DNA of 11,156 nucleotides from an uncultured Alphaproteobacteria bacterium (lineage in GTDB: Bacteria; Pseudomonadota; Alphaproteobacteria; CASFRQ01; SAAU01), in the NCBI GenBank assembly GCA_949296785.1, contig CASFRQ010000062.1, positions 1-11,156 of the forward strand, read 5' to 3'. The notes beneath the pieces are model-generated. The model was not told the origin of the DNA, searched no databases, and was given only the letters and a program-made list of their open reading frames with translations. This document shows positions 1 to 7,184 of this stretch, piece by piece. A program made the translations under genes and the position numbers. Position 1 is the stretch's first letter. Every line of letters begins with the position of its first letter.

Positions 1-2
1 AT

Positions 3-110
3 CCGAACGCCAAACGCCAGGCGGGCATCGCCTTAAAAACGCTTAAAGAAGGCACGCCCCAATGGCTGCGCATGAAAGATATTCTGGAAATTAAGGAAAC
101 AGAACTCTAA
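3..110 (+). CDS. 3' end of an unidentified protein (partial)
   Basis: This is the last 35 codons of a gene that begins left of the window; it is open from base 3 and stops with TAA at 108-110. The other two forward frames close within the first 45 bases. The fragment is rich in Lys and Leu and reads like one or two amphipathic helices, with a Thr-Pro-Gln-Trp-Leu turn in the middle and an acidic end (KETEL). I do not recognise the family, and 35 residues are too few to assign one. It runs in the same direction as uvrA but away from the virD4 gene, so the two genes converge across a 547-bp gap. No clear hairpin plus T-run terminator follows the stop. Confidence 0.6.
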   Translation, partial: PNAKRQAGIALKTLKEGTPQWLRMKDILEIKETEL

Positions 111-217
111 AAAAGCCTCCTGTTTTCGCTAAAAAAACAACCGGCCTCCTGATATTTTTCGCTTGCCAAACATAAGTAAAAAGTCTGAAATCATGCAACC
201 GGGCAGTCCGGATGAAT

Positions 218-505
218 TTATGACGTCCTTTTCCACGAAACGGAACATATTGCGCGTGAACATGCCCGAGTATTTTGTGCGCGACTCTTTAAATCTGAAA
301 AACTCGGTAAACAGTCTTGATTTCCAAACTTTTTAAGTAGGTTAGCAACCGTTTTAAGGGCAGCCGGACACCTGATGCCGAAATCGCCGTCTTGGCAGAT
401 TCCGCCCAAACCGATCGTCCTTTTCAACGCCTCTGAGTCCAGTACTTCCGAATAATAGCAGTATCAATACTTTTTCTGCCGTCCCCTTGCCTTATCCGTC
501 TTCAT
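218..505 (-). pseudogene. Possible broken small gene with an in-frame TGA
   Basis: Reading leftward, an ATG at 503-505 is preceded by GAAGG about 8 bases upstream, a reasonable ribosome binding site. Thirteen codons follow, then TGA (464-466), then 81 open codons in the same frame to a TAA at 218-220. If the TGA were a sense codon, the product would be 95 residues, basic at the N-terminus (several Lys and Arg in the first 12) and unusually rich in Cys. A TGG-to-TGA change would explain the stop. TGA is a normal stop in this window: hsp20 ends with it. I do not recognise the product. An 81-codon open stretch can arise by chance at this base composition, so the call is weak. Confidence 0.2.
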
Positions 506-585
506 CTCTCTGACCTTCAAAAGATTGTTGTCTGTAAAAGAAATAAGAGCGGATGCGTATAGATACTCAACAGTCAAAACCTCTT

Positions 586-651
586 TTTGTTCAAAGAAAG
601 AGAGGCAGATTGTTTAAAAAGAGGGGATGGATTGATTAAAAAGAGAGGCGG
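586..651. repeat. Imperfect tandem repeat, about 22-bp period, roughly three copies
   Basis: The units at 608-629 and 630-651 agree at about 18 of 22 positions. Both follow the pattern GATTG, T/A-rich, AAAAAGAG, G-rich. A more diverged third unit lies just before them at about 586-607 (TTGTTCAAAGAAAGAGAGG). The array ends six bases before the virD4 stop codon, so on the minus strand it is a pyrimidine-rich run in the 3' untranslated region. It has no dyad symmetry and does not look like an intrinsic terminator. Confidence 0.4.
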
Positions 652-657
652 AATCTT

Positions 658-2817
658 TTAATCCACATCCAAATTGATTTTCAAAAGAACGGACATATCC
701 TGTTTCGGACGCAGGTTCAGAATATAATCCGAAATATGGGGAGAAGGCGGAAGAGACGCCTTTTGTTTATATTTTTCGCTTTTAAAATACAGAGGCGTCT
801 TGGCGTCAATCGGCAAACCGTTGTACCCGGTGTAAATCAAAAGCTCCTTGTCGGGCTTCATCTTCAAAATACCGCCTTTACTGATAGCGTCGTCCTTATA
901 ATATTTATACTTGCGCTTTTCATCCAGCTTCAAGTGGTTGCCTATCAGCCAGTTTTCACTAACGGAATAGCTCATTTTCGTCGTTTTTCCCAAATGGGAA
1001 ACCAACCTGTTGCGGGTTTGGATATTATTGGCCTGTTTTACGATTTTCGCGGCCGGCATATGCAGGAGAATATCCGTTTTCCCTTCGCCGTATTTCTTTT
1101 GCAGCTGGTGCCAATCCTGGAACATAAAGAGGTAGCTGTTCCCCTTGCTACGTCCGAACACGACGCCGTCCGTAATGGAATCCAAAGAGGGCATATACTG
1201 GAAATCATCCAAAATAAAAGACGCCGGAAAAGGACCGTACCCGCTTTCCCCCGGTCCGTTGCTTATTAGTTTGGACGACAGCATATTGATAAAAAGGTTA
1301 TTCAGCATGGAGGCGGACGACCCCAAATCCTCATAAGGGACGGTCAAATAAATCGTCACAGGATAATACTCTCCCGTTTCGGAATCCTGAATCCCGCGCA
1401 ATTGTTCAAAGCAGATGTCATTCACGCTTGTCCTCAACCTCGCCGCCGCGCTTTTAAAAATATTGATGCCGGACATCGCCATGGAAATCACGGAAGCCCT
1501 CTGCTTATCCGGCAGGGACAACACCTCGTTTAAATTCAGCAAAGTCAACCGCCCGTAGTTATAATAAGCCGTTTCCAAAACCATATCCGTCAAAATATAC
1601 TGCCAGGGATCGGCGTTCATCGCAGCCATGTCCCCTTGAGCTTTTTTATCCTCAATTTCTTTCGTGTATTTGATTTGGTTGCTGTTCAGCATATCCACCA
1701 GCATCGCGAAACAGCAGTCATGCCCCCGCCAGACTTTCGGGACATTATTCCAAGACCCGATGGGTAAGTAATTTGCCGAAGAAATGCTTTTTGAACGAGC
1801 CAGGCGAATCGCCTCCCGTACTTCCTCCGTCTGCTTCATGGATATATAGTAGGACAAGAGGACTTTATAATCCTCCTCGTCAAGCGCTCCTTCCCTCAAA
1901 CGGCTTTCAAAATAATCGTTCGCTTTAGCCTGTTTGCACTTGATGCACAAATAGGCCCCCATGCCGCCGAGGCAATCCCTGCCCGCTTTCACCCAATAAG
2001 GATCCGTTCCTTCCGGTCCGTCGGGAATCAAATATTTGACGATGCCGTTAACATGAGAACTGATTTTTAAATAAGAAGAATCCATATTTTCCGGTGCTAA
2101 AGGATTCCAAGACGGCCAATAAACTCCTTTCTGAGGGTTGTCCAACGCCGTCCACTTAAAATGATACACCGGCCCCAAAGAGGAACGGTAGCCGCTCGTG
2201 GCTTTAAAAATCTCCTCCTTCGGGTCATTGATAATCAAAGACGATTTATCCAAACTCAACACATTCGGAATCGCCAATCCCGTCGTTTTCCCGCTGCCGG
2301 AAATCCCCATGCACAAAGCCGACCGGGAATCCGGCATTCTCAGCTCTTTTCCGGCGAAAGTGCCGAGCAGAAGGAATTTTCCCCCGAATAACCCCATTTT
2401 TTTAACTTCGTCTTCCCTGGCATAGTGGGAAGAACCGAAATATTTCACGCTCAAATCATGCGGCGACACCACCAGAAAATAATAAGAAGACCAAACAAAT
2501 GCCGCCGTCGGTACCAAAGGCAGATTCCAGGCAAAAAAACTGCTCCAGGTCGTGTGCCTGGGCGTTTCAAACATAAAAATCCACAACCAGTCCAAATACC
2601 TGTCCCAAATCATGGACGGGGACAACAACGCTTCTTTCCAAAACAGCTTTGCCCTTTCAAAAGACAAAGCGTCAAACCCGTCGCCTATCATATTGCAAAA
2701 AGGCAGCCAGAAATACAAAACACCGTAGAAAATCAAAAAGCCGATAAAGACACGCAACCCTATCCACTTCAGAGCTTTTCTTCGTTCCGCATAGGCGGGA
2801 TTTAAATGAAATCTCAT
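658..2817 (-). CDS. VirD4/TraG-family type IV secretion coupling protein
   Basis: This is an inner-membrane ATPase of the VirD4/TraG type, which recruits protein or DNA substrates to a type IV secretion channel. At 719 aa it is longer than most family members (about 600-660). Two hydrophobic segments (about residues 21-41 and 93-117) follow a basic N-terminus, giving the usual two-helix anchor. Walker A is GISGSGKT (171-178), followed by a conserved NDPKEE (197-202). Walker B is FILDDFQ (534-540), with Asp where the family normally has Glu. The FQDWHQL motif (566-572) matches the family's conserved QD segment. Residues about 245-430 probably form an enlarged all-alpha domain, inferred from position. 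The start ATG lies 3 bp after the preceding pentapeptide gene, with AGGGA as ribosome binding site, so the two are probably co-translated. No relaxase, VirB or other Tra gene is visible. The family call is firm; the substrate is unknown. Confidence 0.93.
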   Translation of the reverse strand: MRFHLNPAYAERRKALKWIGLRVFIGFLIFYGVLYFWLPFCNMIGDGFDALSFERAKLFWKEALLSPSMIWDRYLDWLWIFMFETPRHTTWSSFFAWNLPLVPTAAFVWSSYYFLVVSPHDLSVKYFGSSHYAREDEVKKMGLFGGKFLLLGTFAGKELRMPDSRSALCMGISGSGKTTGLAIPNVLSLDKSSLIINDPKEEIFKATSGYRSSLGPVYHFKWTALDNPQKGVYWPSWNPLAPENMDSSYLKISSHVNGIVKYLIPDGPEGTDPYWVKAGRDCLGGMGAYLCIKCKQAKANDYFESRLREGALDEEDYKVLLSYYISMKQTEEVREAIRLARSKSISSANYLPIGSWNNVPKVWRGHDCCFAMLVDMLNSNQIKYTKEIEDKKAQGDMAAMNADPWQYILTDMVLETAYYNYGRLTLLNLNEVLSLPDKQRASVISMAMSGINIFKSAAARLRTSVNDICFEQLRGIQDSETGEYYPVTIYLTVPYEDLGSSASMLNNLFINMLSSKLISNGPGESGYGPFPASFILDDFQYMPSLDSITDGVVFGRSKGNSYLFMFQDWHQLQKKYGEGKTDILLHMPAAKIVKQANNIQTRNRLVSHLGKTTKMSYSVSENWLIGNHLKLDEKRKYKYYKDDAISKGGILKMKPDKELLIYTGYNGLPIDAKTPLYFKSEKYKQKASLPPSPHISDYILNLRPKQDMSVLLKINLDVD

Positions 2818-2820
2818 GAC

Positions 2821-4227
2821 TTAGTCCCTGTTGTTCGTCTTTTTCTTCGGCGCGGACGGTTTGCCTTTTTTCAAAACGATATATTCCTCTTCGCTTTCCG
2901 CTCCGTTCCTTTCGGAAAGAGGTATTTTTTCTTCTGCGTCCCGGCGCTCCCCCTGCGGTTCGCCCAAAATCCACGCATCCACCGGAACACTTTCCTCCTC
3001 TTGTGATAAAAGAGCGCTTTTTTCCAAAGCTTCCCTCGCCGTCCAATCCATTTTTCCGTCCGGCGCCGACACGGCCGAAAGGTCCTCTTTTCCCATATCT
3101 TCCAAAGAGGAACCCCCTTCCAAAATTCCCCCTTTGTGGCCGGCATTTTCATCTGAAACCGCCTTTGCCCCCACAGCCGAAAAAGCGTACCCTCTCGGCA
3201 ATACCATTTCCGCCTGGCCGCCGGAAGCGTTTTTACTTTCCTCTGCTGCCGCGGAAGGAGAAGCCTCCGGCGCTTTTTCCCCTTCCTTGTCACCTTTTTT
3301 AAGAAGTTCCTCCTCTTCCTCGGTTAAATAAGCCTCATACTCCGCGCCGTTTTTCATCATCGGACGCGACAGCCCCGTCGCCCGCGCCTGTTTTAAAGCG
3401 TCCGCCTCCATCCTGTCCATCAGGCTGTCGTTCAAACCCCATTCGCGAATACGTTCCTGATAAGCGGCCTCGCATCTGGCAACGAAGCGAGCTCTTTGAA
3501 GAGCCTCCTTTTTCCTCAGTTTTGCAATGTATTTATTGCTGTACAACAATTGAGCTAAAGACATCATCTGCTTTTTATCAATGCGAACGCCGGTCAGGTT
3601 CACCCCCTGCAAAACGAAAGCGTCCAAGTCCATTTCATTAAAATTAACCTTTGACAAGTCCAACAGTCGGATATCCAAAAAGCGCAGTTCCTCCTTCGGA
3701 ATATTTCGGATATCAATACGGCCGTTTTCAATTTCTTCCACCAGCCAACCGGCGAATTCCAAATATTTACGGTCCTTTTCATCCATCACGGCGTCGGTCA
3801 GATTTGTCTGACGTACAAACGCACCGCACACATCGGCGTCCGTTAAATCCGCACCGGACAAATCCGCCGCCTCCAAATAGGCGAAGGACAAATCCGCACC
3901 CGTCAAATCCGCCCCGCTTAAGTTCGCGCCGGTCAGGTTCGCGTGGGACAGATTAACCCCTTTTAAGCTGCCGCCTTTTAAATTCGCCCCTTTCAGATTC
4001 AGCCCGTGCAAATCCCAACCGGAAACATCCTCCCCTTTCTTAAAAGCGTTCATAAACGCCACGGCGTTTTCATCGGACAGCCAAGTGTCCGCCTGAGACG
4101 GTAAAAGGGCGTCGTCGTCTTTCGCCACGCCGGGCAAAGGCAGGCGGAAGAAAGCCTCCTCGTCCCTTAACGGGGCCAACGGTTCTTTTAAAGCCGGACG
4201 CAGCATTTTTTTTTCTTCGTTTGTCAT
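2821..4227 (-). CDS. Pentapeptide-repeat protein with a long charged C-terminal tail
   Basis: This 468-aa soluble protein has no signal peptide or membrane segment. Residues 71-150 are about 16 consecutive pentapeptide repeats of the A(D/N)LxG type, which fold into a right-handed quadrilateral beta-helix. A second, more degenerate block of about seven repeats spans 181-217. Residues 218-310 are charged and predicted helical, with an acidic run near 303-307. Residues 311-448 are low-complexity and probably disordered (Ala, Ser, Gly, Glu, Lys). The last 16 or so residues are strongly basic (several Lys, then NNRD). The start ATG has no good ribosome binding site; Met8 is an alternative. It is the first gene of a two-gene operon with the VirD4-type ATPase. 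Such repeats occur in gyrase-protecting proteins and in secreted effectors. A type IV substrate or adaptor role is inferred from context only. Confidence 0.85.
   Translation of the reverse strand: MTNEEKKMLRPALKEPLAPLRDEEAFFRLPLPGVAKDDDALLPSQADTWLSDENAVAFMNAFKKGEDVSGWDLHGLNLKGANLKGGSLKGVNLSHANLTGANLSGADLTGADLSFAYLEAADLSGADLTDADVCGAFVRQTNLTDAVMDEKDRKYLEFAGWLVEEIENGRIDIRNIPKEELRFLDIRLLDLSKVNFNEMDLDAFVLQGVNLTGVRIDKKQMMSLAQLLYSNKYIAKLRKKEALQRARFVARCEAAYQERIREWGLNDSLMDRMEADALKQARATGLSRPMMKNGAEYEAYLTEEEEELLKKGDKEGEKAPEASPSAAAEESKNASGGQAEMVLPRGYAFSAVGAKAVSDENAGHKGGILEGGSSLEDMGKEDLSAVSAPDGKMDWTAREALEKSALLSQEEESVPVDAWILGEPQGERRDAEEKIPLSERNGAESEEEYIVLKKGKPSAPKKKTNNRD
3577..3687 (-). repeat. Second, degenerate pentapeptide-repeat block
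   Basis: These bases encode residues 181-217, with a five-residue period of Leu/Phe/Ile at the central position (LLDLS, KVNFN, EMDLD, AFVLQ, GVNLT, GVRID). It is separated from the main block by about 30 non-repeat residues that include a Trp-containing helix. The helix could be a loop bulging from a single beta-helix, or a hinge between two short ones. Confidence 0.6.
3778..4017 (-). repeat. Main pentapeptide-repeat block (about 16 units of 15 bp)
   Basis: These bases encode residues 71-150 of the pentapeptide protein. Units such as LNLKG, ANLKG, VNLSH, ANLTG, ADLTG and ADLSG follow each other without interruption. On the plus strand the 15-bp period shows as recurring (G/A)TCCGC or GTTCGC blocks with AAATC or AGGTT between them. 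The middle units (ANLTG, ANLSG, ADLTG, ADLSG) are nearly identical in protein, while the outer units drift. This is a coding repeat, not a mobile or CRISPR array. Confidence 0.9.
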
Positions 4228-4403
4228 AGGGTTATCATAACAGATATCCGGCGAAAAGAGGAGTTTTTTTTATCCCTTTCGCCATTTTTTATGATTTTTC
4301 TTTTTATTTTAACCTTTCTCTTTATTTTTGGAAAAATAAATCCTATATAAAGGCAAATACAAATATTTTATGAAAATAAGTTAGAAAACAAGAAGGGTTC
4401 ACC
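4228..4403. promoter_or_regulatory. Divergent promoter region between the virD4 operon and uvrA
   Basis: This AT-rich region must serve both directions. GTTAT-C-ATAAC (4231-4241) is a perfect short palindrome just upstream of the pentapeptide start. A hairpin with 7-bp arms GGCGAAA (4250-4256) and TTTCGCC (4277-4283) encloses a run of T and is followed by ATTTTTT. TATAAA at 4346-4351 is a candidate -10 for uvrA, with no convincing -35. AGAAGG about 7 bases before the uvrA ATG is its ribosome binding site. I found no GTTC-N7-GTTC site, the alphaproteobacterial LexA box, so SOS control of uvrA is not supported here. Confidence 0.4.
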
Positions 4404-7184
4404 ATGTCCTTTATCAAAATCAAAGGCGCGAGGGAGCACAACCTGCGCAATATCAATGTGGATATTCCGAAAGACAAACTGACCGTCATGACCGGCCTGT
4501 CCGGTTCGGGGAAATCTTCCCTGGCGTTTGACACCGTTTACGCGGAAGGCCAGCGCCGATATGTGGAAAGCTTGTCCGCCTACGCGCGCCAGTTTTTGGA
4601 TTTGATGAAAAAGCCGGATGTGGATTCCATTGAAGGTCTGTCCCCCGCAATTTCCATTGAGCAGAAAACCACCTCCAAAAACCCGCGTTCCACAGTCGGC
4701 ACGGTAACGGAAATTTACGATTACATGCGCCTTTTGTGGGCCAGAATCGGCGTTCCCTACTCGCCGGCGACAGGTCTGCCGATTGAAAGCCAGACCGTCT
4801 CGCAAATGGTGGACAGGCTTATTGCTTTGCCGGAAGGGGAGCGCTATTACCTTTTAGCACCGGTTGTCCGCGGTCGCAAAGGCGAATACCGCAAGGAGCT
4901 GAAGGAAATCCAAAAAAAAGGCTTTCAACGAGTTAAGGTAGACGGTACCTTTTATGATATAGAGGAAGTGCCCGAACTGGAAAAAAACATCAAGCATGTG
5001 ATTGAAGTCGTCGTGGACCGCATCGTTATCAAGCCGGACATTCAGTCCCGCCTGGCCAGTTCTTTTGAAACCTGTCTGGTTTTGTCGGACGGGCTGGCAG
5101 TGGCGGAAAACGCGAAAACGGGGGAAAGGATTTTGTTCTCTTCCAAATTCTGCTGTCCCGTTTCGGGTTTTACGATTGAAGAGATTGAACCGCGCCTGTT
5201 TTCTTTTAATAATCCGCACAGCGCTTGCCCCGCCTGCGACGGGCTGGGGTTTAAGATGGACATCAACCCTGATTTGGTTATTCCGGACGAGACAAAAACA
5301 CTTAAGGAAGGCGCCATCGCCCCTTGGTCCGGCTCTTCCGGGGAAATCTACCCCTGGCACAGGGAAGCAATTGAAAGCGTCGCGCGTCGTTTTAAGCTTT
5401 CTTTGGACACGCCTTGGAAGAACATTCCCAAAGATATTCAAAAGAAAATTCTTTACGGCGACGCCGCCACCCGTTACGAAGGCGTGATTCCGAACATGGA
5501 GCGGCGGTATTTGGAAACCGACTCCGACTGGATGCGCGACGAAATCACGAAATACCAGAACAACACCGTCTGCGAAGTATGCAAAGGCGCCCGTTTGAAA
5601 CCGGAGGCGTTGGCCATCAAAGTCAACGGGAAAAACATTTCTGAGGCGACAGACCAGTCCATTGAGGCGGCCTATGCTTGGTTTTCCTCCGTTCCCGATT
5701 CCTTAACGCCGCAGAATAAGGAAATCGCCTCCCCTATTTTAAAAGAAATTACCGAACGACTGAAGTTTTTAAATAATGTCGGGCTGGGGTATCTGGCTTT
5801 GAACCGGATTGCCGGCACCCTTTCCGGCGGCGAGGCGCAGAGAATCAGGCTGGCATCCCAAATCGGCTCCGGCTTAACGGGCGTGATTTATGTTTTGGAC
5901 GAACCGTCCATCGGCCTGCACCAAAGGGATAACGACAAGCTGTTGGAAACCTTATTCCACCTGCGCGATTTGGGGAATACGGTTTTGGTCGTGGAACATG
6001 ACGAGGATACAATGTTCCACGCCGACCACATTATAGACATCGGCCCCAGAGCCGGCATTTACGGCGGTCAAGTCGTCGCCGAAGGCACGGCCCGGGAAAT
6101 CATGAAAAACCCGAACAGCCTGACGGGACAGTACCTGTCCGGCGCTTTAAAAATAGAAGTGCCGGAAAAACGCCGCTCCGGCAACGGTAAAAAAATTGTT
6201 ATCCAGGGGGCTTCTGTCCATAACCTGAAAAATGTGACAGCGTCCATTCCTCTTGGAACTTTTACCTGCGTCACGGGCGTCTCCGGCGGGGGAAAATCCT
6301 CTTTGATTATTGAAACGCTTTATAAAGGCCTGTCCAACATTCTGAATCACACAAGAGAAAGAAGCGGCCCATACAAAGCCATTAAAGGCGTCGGTTATAT
6401 TGATAAAATCATTGATATTGACCAATCGCCCATCGGCCGGACGCCCAGATCCAACCCGGCGACTTACACCGGCATTTTCTCCCCCATTCGCGACTGGTTC
6501 GCCGCTTTGCCGGAAGCGAAAGCCCGCGGTTACAAACCGGGACGCTTTTCCTTTAATGTGAAGGGCGGCCGCTGCGAAGCGTGCCAAGGCGACGGCGTTT
6601 TGCGGATTGAAATGCACTTTCTGCCCGATGTCTACGTCAAATGCGATGTGTGCCAGGGCACCCGCTACAACCGGGAAACACTGGAGGTAACCTATAAAGG
6701 CAAATCCATTTCGGATGTTTTGGAAATGTCCGTGGATGAAGCCTTGGAATTTTTCCAGGCTGTCCCATCCATCCGCAATAAATGTGAAATTTTGAAAAGA
6801 GTCGGGTTGGGATATATTAAGCTCGGGCAGTCGGCCACCACCCTTTCCGGCGGTGAAGCGCAGAGGGTCAAACTGGCCAAAGAGCTGTCCCGCAAAGCCA
6901 CCGGCAAAACCCTTTACATTTTGGACGAACCGACCACCGGCCTGCACTTTGACGATGTCAAAAAACTGCTGGAAGTTTTGCATGAACTTGTCAACCAAGG
7001 CAACACCGTCGTTGTTATTGAACATAATCTGGATGTCATCAAAACCGCCGATTACATTTTGGACTTAGGTCCCGAGGGCGGAGACAAGGGCGGTACCATC
7101 GTCGCCGCCGGTACGCCGGAGGAGGTTGCAGAGGTTCCCGAAAGCTGGACCGGCAAATACTTAAAAAAGGTTTTAAATAAATAA
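4404..7184 (+). CDS. uvrA: UvrA, excinuclease ABC subunit A
   Basis: UvrA is the damage-recognition ATPase of nucleotide excision repair; it dimerises and loads UvrB at lesions. At 926 aa it is close to the usual 940 or so. It has the two ABC modules typical of the family. The first has Walker A GLSGSGKSSL (31-40), signature LSGGEAQR near 473 and Walker B VLDEPSIGLH near 498. The second has Walker A GVSGGGKSSL near 625, signature LSGGEAQR near 814 and ILDEPTTGLH near 838. The C-terminal zinc module is intact: a CEAC pair, about 20 residues, then a CDVC pair. In the N-terminal zinc module the first pair reads CCPVS instead of CPxC, while the second pair (CPAC) is intact; this serine is, as I recall, common in alphaproteobacterial UvrA. 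It has its own ribosome binding site and is probably monocistronic. Confidence 0.98.
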   Translation: MSFIKIKGAREHNLRNINVDIPKDKLTVMTGLSGSGKSSLAFDTVYAEGQRRYVESLSAYARQFLDLMKKPDVDSIEGLSPAISIEQKTTSKNPRSTVGTVTEIYDYMRLLWARIGVPYSPATGLPIESQTVSQMVDRLIALPEGERYYLLAPVVRGRKGEYRKELKEIQKKGFQRVKVDGTFYDIEEVPELEKNIKHVIEVVVDRIVIKPDIQSRLASSFETCLVLSDGLAVAENAKTGERILFSSKFCCPVSGFTIEEIEPRLFSFNNPHSACPACDGLGFKMDINPDLVIPDETKTLKEGAIAPWSGSSGEIYPWHREAIESVARRFKLSLDTPWKNIPKDIQKKILYGDAATRYEGVIPNMERRYLETDSDWMRDEITKYQNNTVCEVCKGARLKPEALAIKVNGKNISEATDQSIEAAYAWFSSVPDSLTPQNKEIASPILKEITERLKFLNNVGLGYLALNRIAGTLSGGEAQRIRLASQIGSGLTGVIYVLDEPSIGLHQRDNDKLLETLFHLRDLGNTVLVVEHDEDTMFHADHIIDIGPRAGIYGGQVVAEGTAREIMKNPNSLTGQYLSGALKIEVPEKRRSGNGKKIVIQGASVHNLKNVTASIPLGTFTCVTGVSGGGKSSLIIETLYKGLSNILNHTRERSGPYKAIKGVGYIDKIIDIDQSPIGRTPRSNPATYTGIFSPIRDWFAALPEAKARGYKPGRFSFNVKGGRCEACQGDGVLRIEMHFLPDVYVKCDVCQGTRYNRETLEVTYKGKSISDVLEMSVDEALEFFQAVPSIRNKCEILKRVGLGYIKLGQSATTLSGGEAQRVKLAKELSRKATGKTLYILDEPTTGLHFDDVKKLLEVLHELVNQGNTVVVIEHNLDVIKTADYILDLGPEGGDKGGTIVAAGTPEEVAEVPESWTGKYLKKVLNK

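Larger units (their letters stand above)
111..657. other. Intergenic gap between convergent genes
   Basis: This gap lies between the 3' end of the first gene and the 3' end of the virD4 gene. I see no tRNA, no strong terminator and no gene that can be called with confidence. It contains an 8-mer direct repeat (GCCTCCTG at 115-122 and 145-152), a minus-strand reading frame with one in-frame stop (218-505) and an imperfect tandem repeat near its right edge. A 47-codon plus-strand frame (193-336) has no ribosome binding site and is not called. The length, with no clear function, would fit a decayed gene. Confidence 0.5.

Noticed and set aside
193..336. 47-codon plus-strand frame
   Set aside because: It has no ribosome binding site and its length is within chance.
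736..1269. 177-codon plus-strand frame inside the virD4-type gene
   Set aside because: It is antisense to a gene with clear Walker motifs, has no recognisable family or ribosome binding site, and reflects codon bias of the real gene.
2831..3331. 166-codon plus-strand frame opposite the tail of the pentapeptide gene
   Set aside because: It is a Ser/Pro/Phe-rich shadow of the low-complexity Glu/Lys/Ala tail on the other strand.
3577..4017. CRISPR-like periodicity
   Set aside because: The period is 15 bp inside a reading frame and encodes pentapeptide repeats; there are no spacers.
6147..7025. 292-codon minus-strand frame opposite uvrA
   Set aside because: It lies wholly within a complete, conserved uvrA and has no family features.
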